Positions 7,636 through 16,202 are shown, counted from the first letter of the stretch. The stretch is DNA of 20,423 nucleotides from Fen731 sp964481885 (GCA_964481885.1 CAYZUS010000037.1:1-20423), one strand, 5' to 3'. Numbers and translations are program-made. Notes: generated from the sequence alone by a model not told the origin.

Positions 7636-8520
7636 ATGAAACTGGAACTGGAACTTGTAGACCTTCATTTCTGGATACTGCACATAATTTTTACATTTGG
7701 GATCATCGGCGGCCTTCTTTACAGGGTTTCCACCATTCTGCAGGGGTCCGTAACTGAATTTGGAAGCGACTCAAAAACCAACAACCTTAACAGGTGGGGA
7801 AAATTCTGGTACTTTGTGGCCAAATTTTTCAAGACATTTTTCTCTAGGCAGTTCGGGCCCATAGTCAAATCGATTATTTTTGACAGCATACTTCATGTAA
7901 AACTGTTTAAAGAAAACAGGCTCAAGTGGATTGCGCATACATGCGTTTTTTGGGGAGTACTTGTTCTTTTTATACTATCGGTCCTGTCAGGTATAGCAGT
8001 GGAATTTGCGCCGCTTCTCGGATACAAACCTGGAGGATCAATATTTCTTGACGCTCTTGCAAACAAGGATCAATGGCTCACATCAGTCTTAAATGAGCTT
8101 TTAAACACTGTTATATTAATCGGTATTATTGTTGCTTTTATCAGGGGCTTTATATCAAAGAGAAAAGTCGGAATGATGATGTTCCAGGATATTTTCCTTA
8201 TAATCTTTGTATTCTTTATTCTTATAAGCGGTTGGTTTACGGAAGCAACAAGATATATAATTGAAAGAACGCCGGAATATATCGGAAAAACAGGCTTTTT
8301 CGGGTTCTACCTGGGAAGGCTGATGGATAATGGATTTCCCGGCACAACAGAAGCCGCCTGGATTCACATTTATAAAACTTTCTGGCACATACACGTGACA
8401 GCAATATGGCTCGCATTTGTCTACATACCTTTCAGTAAATTTGCCCATGCAATACTTGCACCTGTTGCAAGCACCATTAATATGATGGAAAAAAGAAAGG
8501 CGCAGGATGAGCACAGATAA
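7636..8520 (+). CDS. NarI/HdrE-like membrane cytochrome b subunit
   Basis: This 294-residue protein has about five membrane segments (near 12-32, 98-123, 151-171, 183-203 and 240-265), as in the nitrate reductase gamma/HdrE family. Such subunits carry b hemes and pass electrons between menaquinone and a cytoplasmic iron-sulfur partner. Histidines suited to heme binding lie at H87 and H101 near the second segment and at H234, H241, H243 and H261 near the last (HIYKTFWHIHVTAIW). Its stop lies 14 bp inside the next gene, an HdrD-like subunit, so the two are translationally coupled and form one complex. The pair resembles HdrDE, DsrMK or HmeCD modules; no catalytic neighbour shows which. The start is ATG 7636, with GGAAAT upstream. 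Family certain; electron donor and acceptor unknown. Confidence 0.88.
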   Translation: MKLELELVDLHFWILHIIFTFGIIGGLLYRVSTILQGSVTEFGSDSKTNNLNRWGKFWYFVAKFFKTFFSRQFGPIVKSIIFDSILHVKLFKENRLKWIAHTCVFWGVLVLFILSVLSGIAVEFAPLLGYKPGGSIFLDALANKDQWLTSVLNELLNTVILIGIIVAFIRGFISKRKVGMMMFQDIFLIIFVFFILISGWFTEATRYIIERTPEYIGKTGFFGFYLGRLMDNGFPGTTEAAWIHIYKTFWHIHVTAIWLAFVYIPFSKFAHAILAPVASTINMMEKRKAQDEHR

Positions 8521-9718
8521 ATATACGGCAAGACAGCTTTTTAATGTTGAAGCATGCACCAGGTGCGGTCAGTGTACAGTGCTTTGTTCAGCATATAACG
8601 CAAACAATGACCTTAAGGTATCGCCTGCAAAAAAAATAGAACTTCTTCGAAGGAGAATAAGGAGCAAGACTTTCTGGGGTCGTATGCTGGGGGAAAAATA
8701 TTTTTCTGACAAGGATTTTGATGAGCTTGCAAGGGCGGCCTATGAATGCACATTATGCTCGCGCTGCGAGGTACAGTGTCCGATAAATATAGATCTTCAA
8801 AAGCTGTGGGTCTCACTACGTGCAGATCTTGCCGATGAGAGCAAAGGGCCGGAAGTTTTAAATATGCTTAAAGAGCGGCTTGTCAGCTCCCGAAATATTT
8901 CTTTTGACACAAACCAGGGCAGGGCAGACTGGGTAAACCAGGTTCCGGACATACCTGAAGACAGGTATATAAAAGAAAAAGCAGAAGTAATTTATTTTGT
9001 CGGCTGCGTTTCTTCATTTTCACCAAGGGTTTTTAAGATTCCCCGTTCTGTTGTCCAGATTTTTAAGCTTGCAAAAGTGGATTTCGGCCTGCTTGGAGAC
9101 GAGGAGTGGTGCTGTGGTTTTCCGCTTCTTTCATCAGGCTATAAAACCGAGTTTGCAGAGTTTGCAAAACATAATATAGAAAAAATTAACGATACCGGTG
9201 CAAAATTTTTAGTCACCTCATGCCCTTCCTGTTATCATATGTGGAGCCACATTTATAAAGATGCAGATACCTCCACGAAAATGAATTTTAAAGTACTTCA
9301 CCTTGTCCAGTATCTTTACAAACTGGCTTCGGACAGAGAGATAAAGCTGTATCCTGTAAATGCAAAAGTAACTTATCACGACCCCTGTGACCTTGGAAGG
9401 AACTCCGGTATCTACGAAGAACCGAGAAAACTCATAAAACTAATTCCTGGGGTAAAATTTGTTGAGCTCGCAAATAATCGCGCAGACGCTGTCTGCTGCG
9501 GCGGCGGCGGAAACGTTGAAGCCGTCGACAAGCAGTTATCTGAAGACATCGCCGCAATGAAAGCAAAAGCTATTATTGAAACAAACGCTGATATAGTTGT
9601 AACTGCATGCCAGCAATGTGTAAGGACAATAGCGGCTGGCCTTAAGAAGGAAAACTCCAAAATCAAGACTATGGATATTTCTGAATTGGTACTGATGTCA
9701 GTAACAGGTGCAAAATAA
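8507..9718 (+). CDS. HdrD/GlpC-like iron-sulfur oxidoreductase (two 4Fe-4S, two CCG domains)
   Basis: This 403-residue cytoplasmic protein has two ferredoxin clusters: C17, C20, C23, C27 and C81, C84, C87, C91-P. Two complete CCG domains follow: C167...C202-C203-G...C239-x2-C242, and C294...C330-C331-G...C358-x2-C361. In HdrB/HdrD the CCG domains hold unusual clusters that act on disulfides; in GlpC and LutA-type proteins they serve electron transfer. All motif cysteines are present, so it should be active. It overlaps the preceding cytochrome b gene by 14 bp and must be its partner, giving a membrane HdrDE-like complex that links the quinone pool to a disulfide or other acceptor. The substrate is not evident, and no methanogen-type or dsr genes are nearby. 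ATG 8507 follows an AAGGCGCAGG site. Confidence 0.9.
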   Translation: MSTDKYTARQLFNVEACTRCGQCTVLCSAYNANNDLKVSPAKKIELLRRRIRSKTFWGRMLGEKYFSDKDFDELARAAYECTLCSRCEVQCPINIDLQKLWVSLRADLADESKGPEVLNMLKERLVSSRNISFDTNQGRADWVNQVPDIPEDRYIKEKAEVIYFVGCVSSFSPRVFKIPRSVVQIFKLAKVDFGLLGDEEWCCGFPLLSSGYKTEFAEFAKHNIEKINDTGAKFLVTSCPSCYHMWSHIYKDADTSTKMNFKVLHLVQYLYKLASDREIKLYPVNAKVTYHDPCDLGRNSGIYEEPRKLIKLIPGVKFVELANNRADAVCCGGGGNVEAVDKQLSEDIAAMKAKAIIETNADIVVTACQQCVRTIAAGLKKENSKIKTMDISELVLMSVTGAK

Positions 9719-9730
9719 AGCTGTCAAAAA

Positions 9731-9862
9731 AAATTAAACATTTTTCCGGATAACAATGATCACCTGTATTTAGCTCTGGAGAGAAGTGAGTTTGTGGAAA
9801 AAAAATTAAACAGCTTTACGGGAGGCAATAATCCCCTGGATTTAAGACTGTGGATAATAAGG
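9731..9862 (+). repeat. Two degenerate tandem copies, 72-bp period
   Basis: The segment starting at 9731 is repeated from 9803 without gaps for about 50 bases. The first ten bases are identical and overall agreement is about 70 percent by eye. The copies lie between the HdrD-like gene and dciA, and the second ends in a perfect DnaA-box sequence. Confidence 0.45.
9793..9857 (-). promoter_or_regulatory. Two DnaA-box-like sites upstream of dciA
   Basis: On the reverse strand, 9849-9857 reads TTATCCACA, the perfect DnaA box, and 9793-9801 reads TTTTCCACA, which fits the relaxed consensus TTWTNCACA. They are 56 bp apart in the 217-bp gap before dciA, within a recF-gyrBA neighbourhood where replication origins often occur. 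Two boxes are few for an oriC. They could be part of an origin or sites where DnaA controls dciA/gyrB. Confidence 0.4.
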
Positions 9863-9935
9863 TTATGAAAAAAGATTTTAGCATTTCCTCGGGTGACTAC
9901 ACTAACTTGCCTTATATCGGGGTCAAAATAGAGCC

Positions 9936-10274
9936 ATGAGAAGAAATTCAATTCCAGACAATGAATCAGAATCACCAAAACCCCGCCCCAGCCCCCAGGA
10001 CATCGCTTCAGTAATACGGCGATTTGTTTCAGATTCCGAGATGGCAGCCAAATTACAGAAATACAGCATCTTTAACCATTGGGAAGAGATTGTGGGCGAA
10101 GGCATAAGCAGCAGAACAAAACCTGAAAAAATCTCCAGAGACATACTCTATATTTCTGTTACAAACTCCACCTGGGCAAATGAGTTGAGAATGATGTCGG
10201 CACAGCTTCTGAGCAAAATAAACAACTTTATTGGAACCGACGAAATAAAGGAACTGCGTTTTAAGGTTAAATAA
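9936..10274 (+). CDS. dciA: DciA-family (DUF721) helicase loader protein
   Basis: This 112-residue protein matches the DUF721/DciA family. A short polar N terminus (about 1-20) is followed by a helix, then the hallmark core HWEEIVGEGISSRTKPEKI (about 48-67), a strand (DILYISVTNSTWANEL) and a C-terminal helix and strand (LLSKINNFIGTDEIKELRFKV). DciA is the ancestral loader or operator of the replicative helicase DnaB in most bacteria. The usual actinobacterial position is between recF and gyrB, and that order is kept here apart from the inserted respiratory pair. No strong ribosome site is visible before ATG 9936. DnaA-box-like sites lie 80-140 bp upstream. Confidence 0.87.
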   Translation: MRRNSIPDNESESPKPRPSPQDIASVIRRFVSDSEMAAKLQKYSIFNHWEEIVGEGISSRTKPEKISRDILYISVTNSTWANELRMMSAQLLSKINNFIGTDEIKELRFKVK

Positions 10275-10393
10275 ACTTTTTACAAGAAGGCTTTTCCATA
10301 ATATTTTAGTAGTCTCACTACAATTTTCTTACAAATCCAAATAATTTTTCCCTATAATTTTTAGAAATTTTTAAACCAAAAACAGATAAACTA

Positions 10394-10402
10394 TGGTATA
10401 AT
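10394..10402 (+). promoter_or_regulatory. Extended -10 promoter for gyrB
   Basis: TGG followed by TATAAT (10397-10402) forms an extended -10 element; the -35 region is weak, as is usual with that element. Transcription would begin near 10409, giving a leader of about 140 bases before gyrB. Confidence 0.45.
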
Positions 10403-10460
10403 CACTTAAAAACTAGGAATGAAATAACAGTGCTTAAACATCTCAAAATAAAAAGGGTGG

Positions 10461-10494
10461 TAAGTATTTTATCCGCTGGCTAAAGCGGTACTTA
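10461..10494 (+). promoter_or_regulatory. Hairpin in the gyrB leader
   Basis: TAAGTA (10461-10466) pairs with TACTTA (10489-10494), and CCGC (10473-10476) pairs with GCGG (10485-10488), with a six-base bulge on the 5' side and an eight-base loop. A purine-rich AAAAGGGTGG lies just before it, about 90 bases upstream of the real ribosome site. It may control gyrB message stability or translation; no T tract follows. Confidence 0.4.
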
Positions 10495-10551
10495 TTACTC
10501 TTTATTTATGTAATATGGCTTATTTAATTTTTTTAAGGAAGGGTGTACATA

Positions 10552-12465
10552 TTGAACAAGTCCCAAAATTCCAGCTATGATGCAAAAGACATCAGAGTAC
10601 TGGAAGGCCTTGATGCTGTAAGAAAAAGACCGGGAATGTACATAGGCTCAACCGGCCTGAAAGGTCTGCACCATCTTGTTTATGAAGTGGTTGATAACAG
10701 CATTGATGAAGCAATGGCGGGTTTCTGCGACAACATACTGGTCATGCTAAACAAGGATAGTTCAGTAACTGTCGTAGATAACGGCAGAGGCATCCCCGTT
10801 AAAAAAATAGAAAAGTACAACAGGCCCGCTGTAGAAATTGTACTCACAAAGCTGCACGCCGGCGGCAAGTTCGGTGACGACGGCTATAAGGTTTCCGGAG
10901 GCCTGCACGGAGTAGGGCTTTCAGTAGTAAACGCCCTTTCCGAGAAGCTGGTTGTCGAGGTGCGCAGGGACGGAAACATATGGCGCCAGGAATACAAGAG
11001 GGGTAATCCGGTTACTGACCTGATAAAGGGTGACAAGACTGATACGCACGGCACTATTGTTACATTTTTACCTGACAAGGAAATTTTTGAGGAAATTGAT
11101 TACAAATACGAAATCTTAAGTGCCAGGATGAGGGAAATGGCCTTTTTAAATAAAGGCTTAAAAATAAGTCTTTTTGACCAGAGGGAAGAGCCTGAGAAAA
11201 AAGAGGTCTTTCAGTATAATGGCGGCATTGTCGATTTTTTAAAATACCTTTCTGAGAAAAAAGAAGTAATACATAAAAATCCCATTTATATAATCAACCA
11301 GGAAGAGGACCATGAAGTTGAAATAGCCATGCAGTACACCCAGGGGTACAATGAGGGCATTTTTACTTTTGCAAATAATATAAACACAACTGAGGGCGGC
11401 ACCCACCTTGTTGGATTTAAGGGCGCCATCACAAGAACGATAAATGATTATTCCAGGAGTTCTGGACTTTTAAAAGAAAAAGACGAAAATTTAAGCGGTG
11501 AGGACGTAAGAGAAGGCCTGATGGCCATTATAAGCGTCAAGCTTAAAGATCCGCAGTTTGAAGGTCAGACCAAGACAAAGCTTGGCAACAGCGAAATAAA
11601 GGGTTTTGTAGAATCATCAGTCAATGCCAGGCTCTCGGAGTTTCTTGGTGAAAACCCCCCTATTGCAAAAGCAATTGTAGGCAAATGTATAGATGCAGCA
11701 AGAGCCAGGAACGCCGCAAAAAAAGCAAGGGACCTTACCCGAAAGAAATCACTTCTTGATTCCTGCTCGCTTCCCGGCAAGCTTGCAGACTGCTCCATCA
11801 GTGAGCCTGAGCTTTCTGAGATTTATCTGGTCGAAGGTGATTCTGCAGGCGGCAGCGCAAAGCAGGCAAGAGACAGAAGATTTCAAGCTATATTGCCGCT
11901 TAAAGGCAAGATTTTAAATGTTGAAAAAGCAAGGCTGCATAAGATACTCAGTAGTGAGCAGATACAGAATATGGTAACAGCGCTGGGAACCGGAATAGCG
12001 GAAGAATTCGATATCACCAATGCAAGATACCACAAAGTGGTGATAATGACAGATGCTGATGTTGACGGCGCTCACATAAGAACACTTATACTAACATTCC
12101 TTTACAGATATATGAACAGGCTTATTACAGAAGGATATGTATATATTGCCCAGCCTCCGCTTTACCAGGTAAGGCAAAGCAAGGATGTGTATTATGCTTA
12201 TAACGAAAAGGAACTCACAAGCATTAAAGAGAGAGTCGGCACCAAGGGTGTTACGATCCAGCAATATAAAGGTCTTGGAGAGATGGATCCGGAGCAGCTT
12301 TGGGAGACTACAATGAATCCTGAGACCCGTACTCTGCTGAAAGTGGAGATTGAAGATGTGCTTATAGCAGATGATATCTTTTCCACGCTGATGGGGGAGA
12401 AAGTTGAACCAAGACGTGCATTTATTGAAAAGAACGCAAAGGAAGTCTCCTTTATCGATATTTAA
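10552..12465 (+). CDS. gyrB: DNA gyrase subunit B
   Basis: GyrB is the ATPase subunit of DNA gyrase, which introduces negative supercoils with GyrA. The TTG at 10552 is preferred as start, because AAGGAAGGG ends eight bases before it; a GTG at 10543 in the same frame overlaps the ribosome site. This gives 637 residues, normal for short GyrB proteins. GHKL ATPase motifs are present: DNSIDEA, DNGRGIPV and GGLHGVGLSVVNALS, all in the first 130 residues. The TOPRIM metal site is present as EGDSAGG at about 428-434 and DADVDGAHI starting near 501. The C-terminal QYKGLGEMDPEQLWETTMNP block follows. It has its own extended -10 promoter and hairpin leader. gyrA follows after a 224-bp repeat-filled gap, so the two need not be one transcript. 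Confidence 0.98.
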   Translation: MNKSQNSSYDAKDIRVLEGLDAVRKRPGMYIGSTGLKGLHHLVYEVVDNSIDEAMAGFCDNILVMLNKDSSVTVVDNGRGIPVKKIEKYNRPAVEIVLTKLHAGGKFGDDGYKVSGGLHGVGLSVVNALSEKLVVEVRRDGNIWRQEYKRGNPVTDLIKGDKTDTHGTIVTFLPDKEIFEEIDYKYEILSARMREMAFLNKGLKISLFDQREEPEKKEVFQYNGGIVDFLKYLSEKKEVIHKNPIYIINQEEDHEVEIAMQYTQGYNEGIFTFANNINTTEGGTHLVGFKGAITRTINDYSRSSGLLKEKDENLSGEDVREGLMAIISVKLKDPQFEGQTKTKLGNSEIKGFVESSVNARLSEFLGENPPIAKAIVGKCIDAARARNAAKKARDLTRKKSLLDSCSLPGKLADCSISEPELSEIYLVEGDSAGGSAKQARDRRFQAILPLKGKILNVEKARLHKILSSEQIQNMVTALGTGIAEEFDITNARYHKVVIMTDADVDGAHIRTLILTFLYRYMNRLITEGYVYIAQPPLYQVRQSKDVYYAYNEKELTSIKERVGTKGVTIQQYKGLGEMDPEQLWETTMNPETRTLLKVEIEDVLIADDIFSTLMGEKVEPRRAFIEKNAKEVSFIDI

Positions 12466-12501
12466 TCGCCTGAAGTCTTAAGACGAGTAAAAAAGCCTTT
12501 G

Positions 12502-12662
12502 CACGCAACTGAAAATTAATATTACTGAAAGTTTGATTGTCTGAAAATATTTATTACTGAAAGTTTATGTGATAGAAAATTTGCATTACTTATAGTTTGT
12601 ATTACTGAAAGTTTACGCGACTGAAAATTTATACGAGGGATAATTTATACTACTAAAAATTT
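12502..12662 (+). repeat. Ten tandem ~16-bp units between gyrB and gyrA
   Basis: Most of the gyrB-gyrA gap is a minisatellite. Units 5 to 10 (12567-12662) are each exactly 16 bp and end in TTT, for example GTATTACTGAAAGTTT and ACGCGACTGAAAATTT. Earlier units vary from 14 to 18 bp. The common core is ACTGAAARTTT. No open frame of note is formed. The array ends 27 bp before the gyrA start codon, so it would lie in any gyrBA message. Confidence 0.85.
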
Positions 12663-12689
12663 TAAAAATTAGAGGAACTGGTGAATTAA

Positions 12690-15122
12690 ATGGTTTTCGA
12701 GCTCAGGGGAAAGGTAAAAAACATTGAAATAGAATCCGAAATGCAGGATTCTTATCTGAGTTATGCCATGAGTGTAATTATCGGCAGGGCCCTTCCTGAT
12801 GTAAGAGATGGGCTAAAACCTGTGCACAGGCGAATTCTTTATGCCATGCACGATATGGGTATGAGGCATAATACTCCCTTTAAGAAATGCGCAAGGATTG
12901 TCGGAGAAGTTCTTGGAAAATACCATCCCCACGGAGATTCTGCAGTTTATGAGTCTTTGGTCCGTATGGCGCAGGATTTTTCACTTCGCTATCCGTTAGT
13001 CAGCGGTCATGGCAACTTCGGCTCTGTTGACGGTGATAATGCAGCGGCAATGAGGTATACAGAAGCAAGGCTTGCAGAGATTGCAGAAGAACTTCTTATG
13101 GATATTGATAAAGAGACCATCAGTTTTGTGGATAACTTCGATGCCTCGCTCAAGGAGCCCTCTGTCCTTCCTTCCAAGATTCCCAATCTGCTTATCAATG
13201 GCTCATCCGGTATTGCTGTAGGCATGGCAACAAACATACCGCCTCACAATCTTGGGGAAGTCATAGACGCCATTATCTATAATATTGATCATCCGGACTC
13301 AACGATAAAAGATCTTATGAAGAAGATAAAAGGACCGGATTTTCCTACCGCCGGGATAATTATGGGGCATGCAGGAATCAGGGAGGCATTTGAAACAGGA
13401 AAGGGAAAAATTAAAGTAAGAGGCAGGGTGCATATTGAACAATCCCCCAAAGGAAAAACACAGATAATAATCAGGGAACTGCCCTATGAAGTAAAGAAAG
13501 CCAATCTTGTAATAGCGATAGCTGATCTTGTCAAAGCCAAGAAGCTTGACGGAATAAGCGATCTTCGTGATGAGTCAGATAAAAGCGGCATGCGCGTTGT
13601 CCTTGACCTTCGCAGGGATGCAATTCCCAACATTATCATAAACTCCCTGTATAAACATACGCAGCTGGAAGTGACATTCGGCATCATCATGCTTTCACTT
13701 GTTGATGGTATTCCAAAGACTCTTGGGCTTAAAGCCATTATGCAGGAATATGTAAAACACAGGTTTATTATAGTTGTCAACAGGTCAAAATATGAATTAA
13801 GGGTGGCAGAGGACAGGCTGCACATTGTGGAAGGTCTGCTGATTGCTCTTGATAATCTCGATGAAGTGATAAAAACAATCAGGTCTTCAAAAGATGCGCC
13901 TACTGCAAAAGAAAGACTGATGAAACAGTTCAAGCTCAGTGATATCCAGGCACAGGCCATACTTGATATGAGGCTGCAGAGGCTGACCGGGCTTGAAAGA
14001 GACAAAATAAAGAAAGAATTCAAAGAGCTTGAAGAAAAGATTAAAAATCTTAAAAAACTTTTGGGCAGCGACGAGCTTATTTACAGTGTTATAAAGGGAG
14101 AGCTTGCCGAGATAAAGAAAAAGTATGTCAGCGAGAGAAGGACCGAAATAACTGCCAGCACTGCTGATATTGATATAGAGGACCTGATTGCGGAGGAAGA
14201 AAACGTAATTTCCATAAGCCACTCAGGTTATATCAAAAGACTTCCACTGGCCACATACAGAAACCAGAAAAGGGGAGGAAAAGGCGTAACCGGCCTAAAT
14301 CTTAAGGAAGATGACTTTGTGGAGCATCTCTTTATTTCATCTACACATCACTATATGATGTTTTTCTCCAATTTTGGCAAAGTATACAGGTTAAAAGTCT
14401 ATGAATTGCCGGAGGGGAGCAGGATTGCAAAGGGAAAAGCAATTGTAAATCTGCTTCCTTTTAAATCCGGTGAAAGAGTGGCGGCGATAATTGCCACAAA
14501 AGAATACGGGGAGAGCGATTTTCTCGTAATGGCAACAAAGAAAGGCATGGTAAAAAAGACGTCTCTATCAGAATACGACAACTCAAGAAAGGACGGACTT
14601 ATTGCCATAAACCTTATGGAGGGCGATGAACTCATAAGTGTTGAAAAATCAAGTGGCAGTGAAGATGTTATAATGGTATCAAGAAATGGCCAGGCAATCA
14701 GGTTTTCTGAAAAAGACTGCAGATCCATGGGCAGGACCACCCGGGGCGTCAAAGGGATGAGACTTGCAAAAAGCGACTTCGTTCTGTCAATGATAGTAGT
14801 CAAGGATCTGCTTGCAGATTTATTTATACTGACTGAGAATGGTTTTGCAAAGAGGACGAAGCTGGCAGACTATAACAAACAAAAAAGAGGCGGAAGCGGA
14901 GTCAGGACAGTAAATATTACCGAAAAGAAGGGTAAAGTCGCAGGAGCCAGCATCTTAAATGATGAAAATGATGTGATAATAATTACAACCAACGGAATAC
15001 TTATAAGGATTCCTGCCAAATCAATAAACAGGACCGGAAGAAACACGCAGGGTGTCAAGGCAATCAGAGTTTCAGAAGGAAATTATGTGGCATCTTATTC
15101 AATAGCATATCCGGAGGATTAA
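12690..15122 (+). CDS. gyrA: DNA gyrase subunit A
   Basis: GyrA is the DNA-breaking and wrapping subunit of gyrase, working as A2B2 with GyrB. The 810-residue frame begins at ATG 12690, with AGAGGA about 13 bases upstream. The catalytic tyrosine is Y123 (AAMRYTEARL). The quinolone-determining region HGDSAVYE (81-88) has S84 and E88, the usual sensitive-type residues. A long coiled coil (about 440-490) separates the breakage domain from the C-terminal beta-pinwheel. That domain contains the GyrA box QKRGGKG (526-532), which marks gyrase rather than topoisomerase IV, and a later degenerate blade motif QKRGGSG. No acidic tail follows the pinwheel. No parC or parE is seen in the window. Confidence 0.98.
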   Translation: MVFELRGKVKNIEIESEMQDSYLSYAMSVIIGRALPDVRDGLKPVHRRILYAMHDMGMRHNTPFKKCARIVGEVLGKYHPHGDSAVYESLVRMAQDFSLRYPLVSGHGNFGSVDGDNAAAMRYTEARLAEIAEELLMDIDKETISFVDNFDASLKEPSVLPSKIPNLLINGSSGIAVGMATNIPPHNLGEVIDAIIYNIDHPDSTIKDLMKKIKGPDFPTAGIIMGHAGIREAFETGKGKIKVRGRVHIEQSPKGKTQIIIRELPYEVKKANLVIAIADLVKAKKLDGISDLRDESDKSGMRVVLDLRRDAIPNIIINSLYKHTQLEVTFGIIMLSLVDGIPKTLGLKAIMQEYVKHRFIIVVNRSKYELRVAEDRLHIVEGLLIALDNLDEVIKTIRSSKDAPTAKERLMKQFKLSDIQAQAILDMRLQRLTGLERDKIKKEFKELEEKIKNLKKLLGSDELIYSVIKGELAEIKKKYVSERRTEITASTADIDIEDLIAEEENVISISHSGYIKRLPLATYRNQKRGGKGVTGLNLKEDDFVEHLFISSTHHYMMFFSNFGKVYRLKVYELPEGSRIAKGKAIVNLLPFKSGERVAAIIATKEYGESDFLVMATKKGMVKKTSLSEYDNSRKDGLIAINLMEGDELISVEKSSGSEDVIMVSRNGQAIRFSEKDCRSMGRTTRGVKGMRLAKSDFVLSMIVVKDLLADLFILTENGFAKRTKLADYNKQKRGGSGVRTVNITEKKGKVAGASILNDENDVIIITTNGILIRIPAKSINRTGRNTQGVKAIRVSEGNYVASYSIAYPED

Positions 15123-15203
15123 AAAGGCAACAAATACAAAAGAAAGAAACATCGAGGATAATTACAAGAAAGACAGTAATAAAAATGATGGCAATAAAGC
15201 AGT

Positions 15204-15226
15204 AATTATATAATTCAGTTTTTTTT
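15204..15226 (+). terminator. Possible weak terminator after gyrA
   Basis: A 12-bp palindrome AATTATATAATT (15204-15215) is followed three bases later by eight T residues (15219-15226). The stem would be short and pure AT, so termination would be weak at best. Confidence 0.25.
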
Positions 15227-15258
15227 AATCTATATTATTTATTTTTTTGAATTTCTAT

Positions 15259-15264
15259 TATAAT
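15259..15264 (+). promoter_or_regulatory. Possible -10 box (TATAAT) for the DUF4870-like gene
   Basis: TATAAT lies 38 bp before the ATG at 15303, leaving room for a short leader with the strong ribosome site. No good -35 is visible in the T-rich DNA upstream. Confidence 0.3.
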
Positions 15265-15302
15265 CATTAAGTGAAAATTTTATAATGACAGAAGGAGGAA
15301 CA

Positions 15303-15695
15303 ATGGCTGATAAACCTATGTTTAATGTGGATGAAGATGCGACTAAAAAAAGTTCAACAGGTCTTGATCCCAAAATAGCAAATTTGCTGGCTTATCTGTT
15401 TAGCTGGCTCGGCGGTTTGATTATCTGGCTCATGGAAAAAGAAAACAGGTTTGTAAAATGGAACGCATTGCAGGCGCTGATACTTGGAATAGCCCAAATG
15501 GTGGGTATTATTGTAATTTCAGTTATTCTTGGCATGATTCCTTACATTGGATGGTTCTTCTTTTCATGGCTTGGGTATCTATTTGCAGGCGTTTGCTGGG
15601 TTCTTGGGATAGTGGCGCTTATTATGGGATTTTCAGGAAAAACATTCAGGATTCCCGGGATTGCCAAACTGGTAGACAAATGGTTTAAAATGTAA
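15303..15695 (+). CDS. Small membrane protein, DUF4870/Tic20-like
   Basis: The start is ATG 15303, because GAAGGAGG (15291-15298) is ideally spaced before it; an ATG at 15285 in frame overlaps that site. The 130-residue product has a polar N terminus, then LDPKIANLLAYLFSWLGGLIIWLMEKENRFVKWNALQ, the signature of the DUF4870/Tic20-like family. Three hydrophobic segments follow (about 25-45, 55-78 and 82-108), and a basic end IAKLVDKWFKM. The function of the family in bacteria is not established. It shares direction and a 72-bp gap with the next membrane protein, so the two may be co-transcribed. Confidence 0.8.
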   Translation: MADKPMFNVDEDATKKSSTGLDPKIANLLAYLFSWLGGLIIWLMEKENRFVKWNALQALILGIAQMVGIIVISVILGMIPYIGWFFFSWLGYLFAGVCWVLGIVALIMGFSGKTFRIPGIAKLVDKWFKM

Positions 15696-15767
15696 TTCTG
15701 TTTACATAAGTAATGGCTTATAAGAATTTTTTCAAGCCTCAATAAAAAAGTAAGAAAAGGGACAATT

Positions 15768-16202
15768 ATGAAGGTTGAAAGAAGGATACTAAAGAGTATA
15801 AGTGAGTTTTCGGTTTTTAAGTTTGTACTTGTTGCTTACCTGATATTCTTTGTACTGTTTGTAGTAATTTTTGGCATAATAGGTCTTATCGGATGGGCTC
15901 TGATAGCTTCGTCTGGTGTTGTTTTAACGGATGTTTTAAACAGCCTGATACCTGGTCTTAATCTTAGCGGGATGCTTGGGGGACTGGGAATCGGATTAGG
16001 CGGAGGAGTACTTGGAATAGTTTTATTTGTCATTGTTGGTCTTGTTGCTTCAGTATTTGTTGCTGCAGGAGCATCTGTGGTGACATGGCTTGTAAATGTA
16101 GTGCTGAAAATAATCGGAGGATTCGAACTGAGATTTGCTCCAGACAAGAATGCAGTGGAGCCAGATCCAGTTTCCATCGAAAGCAGGGTTCAGCAATTGT
16201 AA
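15768..16202 (+). CDS. DUF3566-like transmembrane protein
   Basis: This 144-residue protein has a basic, amphipathic start (MKVERRILKSISEFSVFKF), a first membrane helix (about 20-45), a polar loop, a Gly-rich segment (GMLGGLGIGLGGGVLGIVLF) leading to a second helix, and a third hydrophobic stretch before the polar end. The start ('x-RRILKSI..FSVFKF') and its place downstream of gyrA and before tRNA-Ile/tRNA-Ala match the DUF3566 protein that Actinomycetota carry at this position. The molecular role is unknown. A GGGA ribosome motif precedes ATG 15768. The family call rests partly on position; the membrane topology is clear from the sequence. Confidence 0.7.
   Translation: MKVERRILKSISEFSVFKFVLVAYLIFFVLFVVIFGIIGLIGWALIASSGVVLTDVLNSLIPGLNLSGMLGGLGIGLGGGVLGIVLFVIVGLVASVFVAAGASVVTWLVNVVLKIIGGFELRFAPDKNAVEPDPVSIESRVQQL

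Noticed and set aside
13127..13135. Perfect DnaA-box sequence inside gyrA
   Set aside because: It is a single site in a conserved coding stretch (FVDNF), so it is most likely chance.
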